A stretch of 64,000 nucleotides of DNA. Origin: Candidatus Binataceae bacterium. Lineage in GTDB: Bacteria; Desulfobacterota; Binatia; Binatales; Binataceae. Below are positions 1 to 7,492 of the stretch, piece after piece. The stretch spans positions 1 to 64,000 of the forward strand of contig DATGLK010000104.1 in the NCBI GenBank assembly GCA_035294265.1, in the 5' to 3' direction. Position 1 is the first letter of the stretch, and each line of letters opens with the position of its first letter. The translations under genes were made by a program, and so were the position numbers. The notes under the pieces were generated by a model. The model ran no database searches. It saw nothing but the letters and a program-made list of their open reading frames with translations, and was not told the origin of the DNA.

Positions 1-161
1 TGCTGCCAACCGACGTCGAAATGGTCCAGGTACTTCTGGCAGTTGGCCTTGGTGATGACCGTCCCCACCGGTACGGTGCCATACGGATCCGCCTGCGCGG
101 CGCTAACCAGACCCAGGGAGGCTAGCCCCAGAATAAAAATAAACGTGAATCGGTTACTCAT
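1..161 (-). CDS. DUF1329-type exported protein, 5' part only
   Basis: Only the first 53 codons are present; the gene runs off the left edge. ATG at 161 begins a clear signal peptide (hydrophobic stretch ending near SAAQA-DP). The mature start (GTVPVGTVITKANCQKYLDH) resembles the mature start of the complete DUF1329 protein at 14200-15510 (IPAGTVITRQNWQQYKDF). DUF1329 proteins are envelope proteins with a LolA/LppX-like fold and no firmly established substrate. The family call rests on this short resemblance and on the shared signal-peptide layout, so it could be another exported protein with a similar start. Confidence 0.6.
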   Translation of the reverse strand, partial: MSNRFTFIFILGLASLGLVSAAQADPYGTVPVGTVITKANCQKYLDHFDVGWQ

Positions 162-235
162 TTTCAATCCCCCGAAAGGAAAGTATGTCCCCCAAAAATG
201 GCGTAAAAGTCCGCTCGAAGAAGGGCGCGGCGAAA

Positions 236-577
236 CTAACAGAACGGAAGGTCGGCGGATCCGGGCGGCGCGATTTTGCGTGCCAGTCGCGGCAGGTCGG
301 CGGGATTGCGGTATAACTCGGCCTCCGCGCGTGGCCTGTTCACGACGCGATGGTCCAGGGTGGCGTCCGCAGGTAACGGCTGAACCGGCATTGAAGCCAA
401 CTCGGTTTGCGGCCGACCGCGGTCGAAATCGCTACCCCAGGCACAATTGCTGGCCGTGGCTACCGCCACCGAGATGGGCGTGAGTACGGCGTCAGCTTGG
501 TTCCAGCCGTTGGCAACGAGCGGCACGCTGACCAAGCTTAGACCCAGCAGCAATCGCGCAAGCTTCTGCAATGACAT
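236..577 (-). CDS. hypothetical exported protein
   Basis: This 113-residue protein starts at an ATG preceded by AGGAGCG. Residues 1-22 form a signal peptide (MSLQKLARLLLGLSLVSVP). The mature part is short, polar and rich in Arg, Pro and Ala, with two cysteines (in NCAW and the C-terminal FC). I do not recognise a family. It lies on the same strand as the DUF1329 fragment that follows, with about 75 bases between them, so both could share a transcript. Function is unknown. Confidence 0.6.
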   Translation of the reverse strand: MSLQKLARLLLGLSLVSVPLVANGWNQADAVLTPISVAVATASNCAWGSDFDRGRPQTELASMPVQPLPADATLDHRVVNRPRAEAELYRNPADLPRLARKIAPPGSADLPFC

Positions 578-848
578 CGCTCCTGTTCACCCCCAAGGGA
601 ACAGAATTGACCCGAGATTGATCTGCTTAGCATAAATTTGATCGAAGTATCAAACTTTCAAGACGCCTTTTTTCCGCGTAATTCCGCGACAATTTCGGGA
701 GCTTGACGGACCCGAGCAGATTGTCGAAGGGGTAAACAGTTCGCCAACCACCGACGTCTGAAAGGGTGTGACAAAGGTAGAAACCCGGCCGCTGGAATCC
801 CCGACCGTGCGCAGCTCTTGCTGGCAAGGGCACCGCGGAGGCAAGGCA

Positions 849-1082
849 ATGAAAAAATCGCGAATAACTAGAATTGCATTGGCACTGCTCTTGAGCGGAA
901 CGATTATCGGGCTGAGCGGTTGTTTTGCCGGCCCCGGGTACTATCCGGGCCCGGCCCCGTACGCCTACCACTATGGCGGATGGGGACGACCGGGTTGGGG
1001 TTGGGGTAGACCGGGTTGGGGTGGACCAGGCTGGGGTTGGGGCGGACATGGCTGGGGCGGACATGACTGGGATCGCGACTGA
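849..1082 (+). CDS. Gly/Trp-rich small lipoprotein
   Basis: This protein has 77 residues. The ATG at 849 is preceded by GGAGG at a good distance; a longer reading to 768 lacks support. The N-terminus is MKKSR followed by a hydrophobic helix and the lipobox LSGC (Cys near residue 25), so it is probably lipidated and anchored in a membrane. The rest is low-complexity: Gly, Trp, Pro and Tyr in repeats such as GRPGWGWG and GGHGWGGHDW. Such tails are common in small envelope proteins and give no specific function. It converges on the YceI-like gene and shares a hairpin with it at 1103-1129. Confidence 0.75.
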   Translation: MKKSRITRIALALLLSGTIIGLSGCFAGPGYYPGPAPYAYHYGGWGRPGWGWGRPGWGGPGWGWGGHGWGGHDWDRD

Positions 1083-1091
1083 AGCGAGACG

Positions 1092-1748
1092 CTACGCTGG
1101 GCCAGTCGGCGGCGCCGCGCCGCCGACTGACGGAAACTTGCCTCTATTGCCAAGCGGTGTGCCAACCCATTCGGCGATGGCGATAGTGGTGGTTTCGAAC
1201 CGCCCCTCGGCACCGTGAGCGCGATGTGGGGTCAAAACAACTTCAGCCCTCGGGACGCGCCATATTCGCATTCTCACCCGCACTTGGGGATAGACCTTCA
1301 GCATCAGGAACCGCGGCGGGTTGAGCGCAAAATCACGCATGTCGATGGTTTGCTCGCCCTCCAGCAGCAAGCTTTGGTCGTGTGCTTGGGACAGCGTGGC
1401 CGCCGCCTCCAACTCGCGCTCAACTCCGTGCAGAAACAACCGCGCGCGGACCTGATAACGTAACCCGCCCAGGCCGCTCACCCTCGTCAGCACTCCACGC
1501 ACGGTGGGATAGCGGGTCACTTCGAGCTGGCGCGCCAGTTCGCGGTCGTAAAGGAAGTTGCCGGTTTTCAAGGCTTGGCTGGGCACCTCGATTTCGCTGC
1601 GCGTGGGGAAGCTCAGATCCAAACCCTCCTTGGTCATCTGAGCATCGATCACGCCGTGGATCGCGCCGGTTTCGACCTCGATCAGATGCAAGCTGGAGCG
1701 TGCCCACGCCCACAGGCGCGAGCGCTCGGGAACTATCCGGTATCTCAC
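1092..1748 (-). CDS. YceI-like domain protein
   Basis: The 218-residue protein has the pattern of the YceI lipocalin-like fold, which binds isoprenoid-like or other lipids: an N-terminal strand with WAWARSSLHLIEVETGAIHG, then VTRYPTVRGVLTRV, then a second half RARLFLHGVERELE, which corresponds to the typical 'TLTLHGVTK' stretch. No signal peptide is evident; the product may be cytoplasmic, or the start may be wrong. The start used is GTG without a strong ribosome site, so the N-terminus is uncertain. The C-terminal tail, rich in Gly, Ala and Pro, is encoded by the terminator hairpin shared with the convergent lipoprotein gene. Confidence 0.65.
   Translation of the reverse strand: MRYRIVPERSRLWAWARSSLHLIEVETGAIHGVIDAQMTKEGLDLSFPTRSEIEVPSQALKTGNFLYDRELARQLEVTRYPTVRGVLTRVSGLGGLRYQVRARLFLHGVERELEAAATLSQAHDQSLLLEGEQTIDMRDFALNPPRFLMLKVYPQVRVRMRIWRVPRAEVVLTPHRAHGAEGRFETTTIAIAEWVGTPLGNRGKFPSVGGAAPPTGPA
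1103..1129. terminator. bidirectional terminator-like hairpin
   Basis: A perfect 12-bp inverted repeat (CAGTCGGCGGCG with its complement) closes a CCG loop between the convergent lipoprotein and YceI genes. It overlaps the last codons of the YceI gene. No T-run follows, so termination is inferred from position and stem strength. Confidence 0.5.
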
Positions 1749-2216
1749 GGCTGGCTTGAAAACCCGGCCTGCTCGACATCGAACGCATCTCGATATAGCG
1801 CGCCTACATCGCGAATTCGCCGCGCGTCGCGCAAGGGGGCCTGATCGTCTTCGATCGCCGCAATGGAAAGGTTCGCTTTCAGGTCTGCAACCGTCCGACC
1901 AACAAGGGCATTTTGTCTGTGCCTGGCGCCCTCATGGCATGGGCGGTGTACCGGCACACGGGCAAGAGTCGAGCCCTGCCCAACTCCCGGAGCGCCGCAA
2001 CCACAAGCTCTGCGTGAGCGCCAGTTCATTCATGGAGACTTATTTTCAGTGAGCCGCGGGCACGCGGCGCCGTCAACGAAAAGCTTACTCCTTCGACAAT
2101 CATGACGAGTCGAGCGAGTCGTCATCTAATCCAAGGGAGTGAGGCCCGGTTGGCAGGGAGCCGGCTGGGACCGCGGACATTTTCGAAAAAGATCCGGCTT
2201 TGATTGATTTCAGGCG
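1749..2216. other. 468-bp stretch without a confident gene
   Basis: Short ORFs exist on both strands, but none has a good start or a known family. One plus-strand frame without a start (about 1801-2016) reads GGLIVFDRRNGKVRFQVC, which looks protein-like and may be a remnant. No transposon ends, tRNA or repeat was seen. Confidence 0.4.
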
Positions 2217-3326
2217 TTAGCGCCAGACTTGACGAGCGATCTCGGCGACCAGACGGAGTTTGGCCAACTCTTCGTCCTGAGTCATAACGCTACCGTCGGC
2301 TGCGGGCGAAAAACCACATTGAGTGGAAAGAGCCAGCCGCTCAAGCGGAAAATAGCGCGCGGCCTGTTCGATGCGAGCAATCACTTCGGAGCTCGGTTCC
2401 AGCGCCGCTCGTTTGGTAGATAGTAAACCCAGGACCGCGACCTTGTCGGGCGCAATTTCGCGTAGCGGCTCGAAGGAGCCGGCACGCCAGTCATCGTACT
2501 CCAGCAGAAAGAGGTCGTAGTTGCGAGTGCGCGGAAAAATCTCCCGGGCCAACTTTTCCCAGGGCGCTTCGCTCATCCAGAAACCCTTGTGATTGCTACG
2601 GCACATGTGCAAGCCAAAGGTCACGCCGGGGACGGTGGCCAACGCGTCGAGCGCCTCGACCCCTTCCTTGCGCATCCAGTCCCGCATCTTGGGATGCTGT
2701 TCCAGGGCGTAGTTGCTGCGCCATTCGTCGTTAAGTGCGCACAATTCGGGAGCGTCAATCTGAACGTAGTTGCAACCTACGGCGGCCAACGCACGCACTT
2801 CTTCGCGCAACATCACGGTAGCGTCCGCTAGCAACTCGACCGGATCGGGATAGACGGCCGCCGAGTGCTCGGGCGACCAGCGCGTCAAAAACGCGGTGGG
2901 CGCCGGAATGGCAATCTTGAGCGGCTTGGAAGTGCGCGCGCGCGCGTAGCTAAATTCCTCGACTGCGCGCGAGCCGTTGAAAACTAGCTTGCTGGTAATC
3001 GGCGTCACCCACGAGATCGTTTCCTGCTCCTGGCGTATGCCATTGACTTGACGCCGCCAATGCAGAGTGCGTTGGGCCGCCTTGGGATCGGGCTGGGCCG
3101 CACCTGAGCCGAGGGCGTAGAAAACCGCGCGCCTCATCTCGCCATCGGTTACGACGTCAACCCCCGCGGCCTCCTGCAATGCAAGCGCCTGATCAACCGC
3201 GCGGTCTTCGAGCTGCTTGAACTCCTGCTCCGTCATCGAGCCCGCGCGCAGCGCGGCGCGCGCCTGGTTGAGATATGCGGGGCGAATCAACGAACCAATT
3301 ACCTCAGCGCGGTATATGGTGACCAA
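2217..3326 (-). CDS. MetE C-terminal-domain methyltransferase (cobalamin-independent methionine synthase-like)
   Basis: The 369-residue protein matches the UROD/MetE-like TIM barrel of stand-alone MetE-C proteins. It opens with RAEVIGSLIRP and has GVDVVTDGEMRR at 55-66. Known zinc ligands of MetE are His, Cys, Glu and Cys; the matching residues here are His240 and Cys242 (LHMCRSN), Glu276 (LLEYDDW) and Cys337 (STQCGF), so the thiol-activating zinc site is complete. The true methyl donor and acceptor cannot be told, because such short paralogs often act in catabolic or corrinoid-linked methyl transfer. Translation probably starts at TTG, with AGGAG eight bases upstream. Confidence 0.82.
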   Translation of the reverse strand: MVTIYRAEVIGSLIRPAYLNQARAALRAGSMTEQEFKQLEDRAVDQALALQEAAGVDVVTDGEMRRAVFYALGSGAAQPDPKAAQRTLHWRRQVNGIRQEQETISWVTPITSKLVFNGSRAVEEFSYARARTSKPLKIAIPAPTAFLTRWSPEHSAAVYPDPVELLADATVMLREEVRALAAVGCNYVQIDAPELCALNDEWRSNYALEQHPKMRDWMRKEGVEALDALATVPGVTFGLHMCRSNHKGFWMSEAPWEKLAREIFPRTRNYDLFLLEYDDWRAGSFEPLREIAPDKVAVLGLLSTKRAALEPSSEVIARIEQAARYFPLERLALSTQCGFSPAADGSVMTQDEELAKLRLVAEIARQVWR

Positions 3327-3478
3327 CTGAAGACTCCTCGCAGCCGCCGCCTGATAGCGACGAACCTGAACCTACTTAATCCAACCGCATAACTCTCGCG
3401 GCACGGCCGTGAGAGCATACACCGGCCGACTTTATCGAGGGGCCCATGTCTGGCGCAAGGCGGTTGGTGGCTACCCCA

Positions 3479-3829
3479 CTAGGTCAGCGCCTTTCGTAGC
3501 CCTTCGCGATCGAAACCCGCGACTAGGTGCTTGCCCACGCGGGTCAGCGGGCGCTTGATGAGTTGCGGATCGCGCGCCATCAATTCGAGCGCCTGCTCGG
3601 GAGTCAGCGTGCGTTCGGCCAAACCGGCAGCCTTATAGGCCGGGCTTTTGGGATTGAGGTATAGGCGCGGGTCATGACCGGCGAACAAGGCACGCAATTC
3701 GTCGATAGTCAGCGCGGTCTTGGCGTAATCGCGCTCGGCCAACTCCACTCCCAACTCGGAGCGCACAAACTTGCGCGCTTGCCGACAGGTAGTTCAAGTC
3801 GAGCGCCAAAAGAATTGCCCGTTTTTCAT
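3479..3829 (-). CDS. ArsC/Spx-like thioredoxin-fold protein, predicted selenoprotein (Sec at codon 12)
   Basis: Read with TGA as selenocysteine, this is a complete 116-residue ArsC/YffB-type protein. It opens MKNGQFFWRST-U-TTCRQARKF, then continues with a normal ArsC body (NPKSPAYKAAGL, LIKRPLTRVGKHLVAGF). The in-frame TGA (3794-3796) sits at the first redox position of U-x-x-C (Sec12, Cys15). Conceptual translation that stops at TGA would begin at GTG (3766) and lose the whole active site. The ATG at 3829 follows the stop of the upstream gene by one base (TGAGATG), which suggests translational coupling. A hairpin follows the TGA (3757-3784). ArsC-like selenoproteins with UxxC are known from environmental surveys. 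Alternatives are a sequencing error or a nonsense mutation of TGC/TGT. Confidence 0.78.
3757..3784 (-). promoter_or_regulatory. candidate bacterial SECIS hairpin
   Basis: Nine bases after the TGA codon, the mRNA can fold CGG/CCG (3 bp), an internal loop, then GCGCGC/GUGCGC (6 bp with one G-U) around an AAGUUU loop. Known bacterial SECIS elements lie just downstream of UGA and carry a G near the start of a small apical loop. The G here is third, or nearer the start if the top pair opens. The fold was made by eye; no energy was computed. Confidence 0.5.
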
Positions 3830-3830
3830 C

Positions 3831-4400
3831 TCAGTGCACTGGCCCCGCGCCGGCATCACCCGGCACGGTGGTGATATGGGTGGAACCCAGCCCGCTGAGC
3901 GAGGGACTGGGGGCGCTGTTGAGGGCCTGGGAGGCTGGCGGCGTGGCCGCAACACCGGCAGGAGCGGCGCCGGCCGAGGATGCCGGGGGGCTCGCGGCGA
4001 CAGCATTGGGGTCGGGCGGAGTCATGGTGGGGCCGCTGAAGTGAATCGGGGTTTGGCCGCTGATCATGGCGGGAGTCAAAACGTAATCGCCGCCCAAGGC
4101 ACTGCGCCAAATCGTATCAGCGGTCTGGGTGTTGCCGCCGGTGAGAGCATAACCGGCTCCGCCCCCCAAACCGCCCAGGATGGCATAGACCGCCTTGGCC
4201 GGGATGTAGCCTACATTGGCCAGCAAGGTGGCGGCGCCAATTCCCACGCCTTTCCAATCTACGCCGCCGTTGGCCGGCTGAGGTACTTGCGCACTGCTAG
4301 CCTCGGTCGGAGTTCCATTACTTTGGGCCTGGCACCACGGTGCCACCAGCGTTAGGCTGAGCGCCACCACCGCACCCATCCGCCATTTGCCACTTGCCAT
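3831..4400 (-). CDS. hypothetical exported protein with Gly-rich hydrophobic segment
   Basis: The ATG at 4400 has GGAGG upstream and gives 189 residues. A signal peptide ends near WCQAQS. A Gly/Ala-rich segment follows (about 50-95: GIGAATLLANVGYIPAKAVY, then a glycine run and YALTGGN), then an aromatic motif SALGGDYVLTP. This segment could be a membrane hairpin. The C-terminal third is a Pro/Ala/Ser-rich linker of low complexity. Similar 'IPAK-VYA-LGG... GGDYV' proteins occur widely in deltaproteobacteria-like genomes with no assigned role. Its stop codon overlaps the start signal of the predicted selenoprotein, so the two are probably co-translated. Confidence 0.65.
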   Translation of the reverse strand: MASGKWRMGAVVALSLTLVAPWCQAQSNGTPTEASSAQVPQPANGGVDWKGVGIGAATLLANVGYIPAKAVYAILGGLGGGAGYALTGGNTQTADTIWRSALGGDYVLTPAMISGQTPIHFSGPTMTPPDPNAVAASPPASSAGAAPAGVAATPPASQALNSAPSPSLSGLGSTHITTVPGDAGAGPVH

Positions 4401-4440
4401 TGTTCTATCCTCCACCGCTATAACAACAACTGCTCTAAGG

Positions 4441-5178
4441 TCACTCGGTTCTGATTATCGCCGCGGCCGGCAGCAGCTCGACCAGGTAGTCAAAGGCCGC
4501 CGCCATCATCGCCTGATCCTTGGATTCCAGCGTCAGTTTCACCCGATAGGGTGCATCGTCGCCCATGGTCGGATACGAACCCAACATCAGGGCTGGAAAG
4601 CGCCGCAGGCAGTCGTCGAGGTGAGGCGCGATCAGACTTTCACTCACAGCGAGGTAGATTGTCCGACAGAAATAGGGGGCGGCGGCCAAGCGCGGGCTCA
4701 GTGCGCGCAGCTTGGCCTCAAAAAGTTGCGGTACTCCCGGCAAAATAAAGACATTCTCGACCTGAACGGTGGGAAAGCCAATTTCGCCACCGGCATTGAG
4801 TATTGCGCCTTGTGGCACCTCGGCCATCCTGAGACTGGCGGGCAGGGGCGATCCATGGGCACGCCGGCGAATGCGCTCTTCCAGCTCCGGATGACGTTCC
4901 AGGCGACGGCCAAAGGCCCGCGCTACGCCCGCCATCGTCACGTCGTCAGGGGTAGGACCTACGCCACCCGAAGTCAGTACCACATCAAAGAGCCGAGCGC
5001 AGGCGGCAACTTCCTGGGCGATGGCGTCCACTTCGTCGGCCACCACCGCGATTCGACTCAAGCTGGCACCTAAGGCGCGCAACTCGCGCGCAGCAAAATA
5101 GGCGTTGCTGTCACGGACCTTGCCCGAGAGGATCTCGTTGCCAATTACGACTAATGCGCAAGTCCGTTCTTGTGTCAC
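4441..5178 (-). CDS. CinA N-terminal-type / MoaB-like molybdopterin-binding domain protein
   Basis: The protein has 245 residues starting at GTG. The fold is the molybdenum-cofactor-binding domain used in CinA, MoaB and MogA. Visible motifs are VVIGNEILSGKVRDSNA at the N-terminus and VVLTSGGVGPTPDDVTMAGV at about 67-86, the classic substrate-binding signature, followed by PGVPQLFEAKLR. The C-terminal NMN deamidase domain of full CinA is absent, so this is the short form, whose role is unclear (pyrophosphatase-like or pterin-binding). It is followed 25 bases later by the exported protein at 3831-4400. Confidence 0.8.
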   Translation of the reverse strand: MTQERTCALVVIGNEILSGKVRDSNAYFAARELRALGASLSRIAVVADEVDAIAQEVAACARLFDVVLTSGGVGPTPDDVTMAGVARAFGRRLERHPELEERIRRRAHGSPLPASLRMAEVPQGAILNAGGEIGFPTVQVENVFILPGVPQLFEAKLRALSPRLAAAPYFCRTIYLAVSESLIAPHLDDCLRRFPALMLGSYPTMGDDAPYRVKLTLESKDQAMMAAAFDYLVELLPAAAIIRTE

Positions 5179-5277
5179 CCGACCACCGCCCCTTGACGCA
5201 CATTATCGCAATCGTGCCGCCACTTGGGCAAGATCTTGTCGATCTCGCGCCCGACTCGCGTCCTGTTCCGATTTGCG

Positions 5278-6378
5278 TCAGACTCCAGCCTGCTCGATGT
5301 CGGCAGCCTGGGTCTTGATAAAATCTTTCAAGCGCTGTTTGAGTCTGGTTTCGATTTGACGCACCCGCTCCCGGCTGATGCCGAAGCGCGCGCCGATCTC
5401 CTGAAGGGTCAGGGGTTGCTCGGCAAGCAGGCGAAGGTTGAAGATTTCCAACTCTTTGTCGCGCAGGGTTGCAGCAAACTGAGCCACCTTATCGCGGGCA
5501 AACTCCTGCCATTCAGCATGGGCGGTGGCTTCCTCGGGATTGCGCGCCGTATCGGGCAGGACGTCGAGTAAACGGGTATCTTCGTCACTACCGGTAGGCT
5601 GCTCCAGCGACATCTCACTGGACCCCATTCGCTCCTGCATCTCGCGCACCTCGCCCTCCTTCACCCCGATACGTTGGGCAAGCAAGCGAGGTTGCGGTAC
5701 AAAACCTTCGGCCTCCAGGCGTGCGCTCTCCTTGCGTAGGTTGAAGAACAACTTGCGTTGGGCCTGGGTAGTCCCAATCTTGACCAGCCGCCAATTGTTC
5801 ATCAGATATCGGATGATATAAGCGCGAACCCACCACACCGCGTAAGACGGGAAGCGAATCCCCCGGTACGGATCGAAGCTCTTGACCGCCTCCATCAGGC
5901 CGACGTTGCCCTCTTGGATCAGATCGAGCAGCAGACGCGAGGCGCGCACGAACTCGTGCGCGATCTTAACCACTAGGCGCAGATTGGCGGTAACCAGGCG
6001 CAATGCGTCCTGAGGGTCGTGGGTGGCGTTATAACGGCGGGCAATTTCGGCCTCTTCTTCGCGGCTCAAGAGGGGAAAGCGACGAATTTCGGCCAAGTAG
6101 CGACTGAGCGGGTCATACACCACCAGCTCGCCACCGGCTGATGGCGGTTCCGCTCCTGGCTCTTCGTCCTCCAGCAGCACGTCATCGTGGGGTTGCGCGA
6201 CCGTGAGTTCGGGAGCGTAGTCGGGCCCGAGCTCCTCTTCATCGAGGACCTGGGCCTGGCCGGTCAGCTCAATCTCGGGTTTGGAATGTATTTTCGCCCG
6301 CCCCTTGGCGGCAGCATCGACCCGCCGCGCGAGCCTTTTCTTCGGCACGCAGATTCCCCTGTACAATACCACCCGCAT
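5278..6378 (-). CDS. rpoH: RNA polymerase sigma factor, RpoH type
   Basis: The 366-residue sigma-70-family factor has region 1.2 (DPLSRYLAEIRRFPLLSREE, about 89-108), region 2 with DLIQEGNVGLMEAV and FPSYAVWWVRAYI (152-189), and the RpoH box TTQAQRKLFFNLRK (203-216), which marks heat-shock sigma-32 factors. Region 4.2 carries the helix-turn-helix TLQEIGARFGISRERVRQIE (324-343). It is longer than the usual 280-300 residues because of an acidic N-terminal extension of about 85 residues (for example EEELGPDYAPE and LLEDEEPGAEPP). It probably drives heat-shock or general stress genes. The next gene downstream in this direction is the CinA-like gene, 99 bases away. Confidence 0.9.
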   Translation of the reverse strand: MRVVLYRGICVPKKRLARRVDAAAKGRAKIHSKPEIELTGQAQVLDEEELGPDYAPELTVAQPHDDVLLEDEEPGAEPPSAGGELVVYDPLSRYLAEIRRFPLLSREEEAEIARRYNATHDPQDALRLVTANLRLVVKIAHEFVRASRLLLDLIQEGNVGLMEAVKSFDPYRGIRFPSYAVWWVRAYIIRYLMNNWRLVKIGTTQAQRKLFFNLRKESARLEAEGFVPQPRLLAQRIGVKEGEVREMQERMGSSEMSLEQPTGSDEDTRLLDVLPDTARNPEEATAHAEWQEFARDKVAQFAATLRDKELEIFNLRLLAEQPLTLQEIGARFGISRERVRQIETRLKQRLKDFIKTQAADIEQAGV

Positions 6379-6417
6379 CGCCTCGGGCTGGGGGCCCGGG
6401 GCCGATATACCATGGGT

Positions 6418-6612
6418 TTAACGCGAGGGCTTTTCAGCTAACACCTTCTGCGCGGCGATTTCGCGCAGGGCGGTGACCAGTTCCTTATTGTCCGATTCGA
6501 CCAACGGGCGCGCGCCCTTAAGCAACTGTTTAGCTCGCTGAGCGGCAACCAGGACCAGCTCGAAGCGGTTGGGAACGGATTGGAGACAATCTTCCACCGT
6601 AATTCGCGCCAT
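6418..6612 (-). CDS. rpoZ: DNA-directed RNA polymerase omega subunit
   Basis: The 64-residue protein begins [20 protein letters not shown], the standard start of omega, and continues with [11 protein letters not shown] and [17 protein letters not shown]. Omega helps to fold and assemble the beta' subunit of RNA polymerase. A longer in-frame reading to 6648 adds an atypical leader and is not supported. It lies 39 bases upstream of rpoH on the same strand, so both transcription genes may share a message. No spoT or gmk is seen next to it. Confidence 0.92.
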   Translation of the reverse strand: MARITVEDCLQSVPNRFELVLVAAQRAKQLLKGARPLVESDNKELVTALREIAAQKVLAEKPSR

Positions 6613-6691
6613 AAAATTAATTGTCCAACGGCCTGAAGCGCAAGTCAATCATCAAAACATCTAACCAAAACATAATGAATCGCAAGGATTT

Positions 6692-7492
6692 TTAGGTGTC
6701 CAACGCTTGCGCTAGCTCCCGCAACCGGCTCACCAGTTCCTCCGGATCGGCCACCCGATACTGTGCCCAACTCGGCCTTTGTGGGCTGCCGACCAGGACG
6801 GTTATGCCTTGCTCGCGCAGCAACTCGAACGGCGCTTCATCCGTCAGGTCATCACCACAGTAAATCGGCAGCGGTTGGTCGGGCACCTGCGCAAGCAGTG
6901 CCCGGACCGCCTGTCCCTTATCGGCTCCCGCAGGCAACGCTTCGAGTACCATCTTGCCCTCACTTAAGCGTAAAGGCGGCGACAGGCTGGCAATCTTGGC
7001 CCGCAGATCCGTGCATAGCGCTTCGGCCAGCGGAGCTGGCGCCAAACGATAGTGAAGAGCCACCGACCATTTTTTCTGCTCGATAACAAATCCGCGACCG
7101 GCCGGAACATGGTCGGCCAGCCAACTTCGCAGCTCGGCGAGCGCCGGGATGGCGTGAGCGAGATTGGGAGCTAAGCGGCTTCGGCCGTCGGGTCCCATCA
7201 GTTCCAGACCGTGACTGCCCGCGAAGTACAATCCTGAGCTGACGCCTAGCAGCGTGCGCACTACATCGATGTCGCGACCGCTCACAATCGCGATCTGGCA
7301 CCACCGGGGTCGGGCGACCAGGCGTTCGATTACCTCGCGTGCACCCGCGACCGGATAGGCCTGATTGAGGGCAGGGGTAATTTGGGACAGAGTACCATCA
7401 TAATCCAGACAAATTAGGAGGTGACGCCCAGCGGCGCGTTCAAACAGCAGGCCTGGTGGAAGTGGGCGGGGCAGACTAGTTGGCGGCGGCAT
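6692..7492 (-). CDS. otsB: trehalose-6-phosphate phosphatase
   Basis: This 266-residue HAD-superfamily protein has the phosphate-handling motif LDYDGTLS (about 29-36), the motif II region IAIVSGRD and motif IV YCGDDLTDEAPFE. It hydrolyses trehalose 6-phosphate to trehalose in the second step of the OtsAB pathway. Its start lies inside the 3' end of otsA (17-base overlap), which supports coupled translation. The pathway makes the compatible solute trehalose, fitting desiccation or osmotic stress. Confidence 0.92.
   Translation of the reverse strand: MPPPTSLPRPLPPGLLFERAAGRHLLICLDYDGTLSQITPALNQAYPVAGAREVIERLVARPRWCQIAIVSGRDIDVVRTLLGVSSGLYFAGSHGLELMGPDGRSRLAPNLAHAIPALAELRSWLADHVPAGRGFVIEQKKWSVALHYRLAPAPLAEALCTDLRAKIASLSPPLRLSEGKMVLEALPAGADKGQAVRALLAQVPDQPLPIYCGDDLTDEAPFELLREQGITVLVGSPQRPSWAQYRVADPEELVSRLRELAQALDT

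Noticed and set aside
3479-3766. 95-residue ArsC-like protein starting at GTG 3766
   Set aside because: This start discards the whole thioredoxin-like active site. Reading through the TGA from the coupled ATG at 3829 gives a full-length family member.
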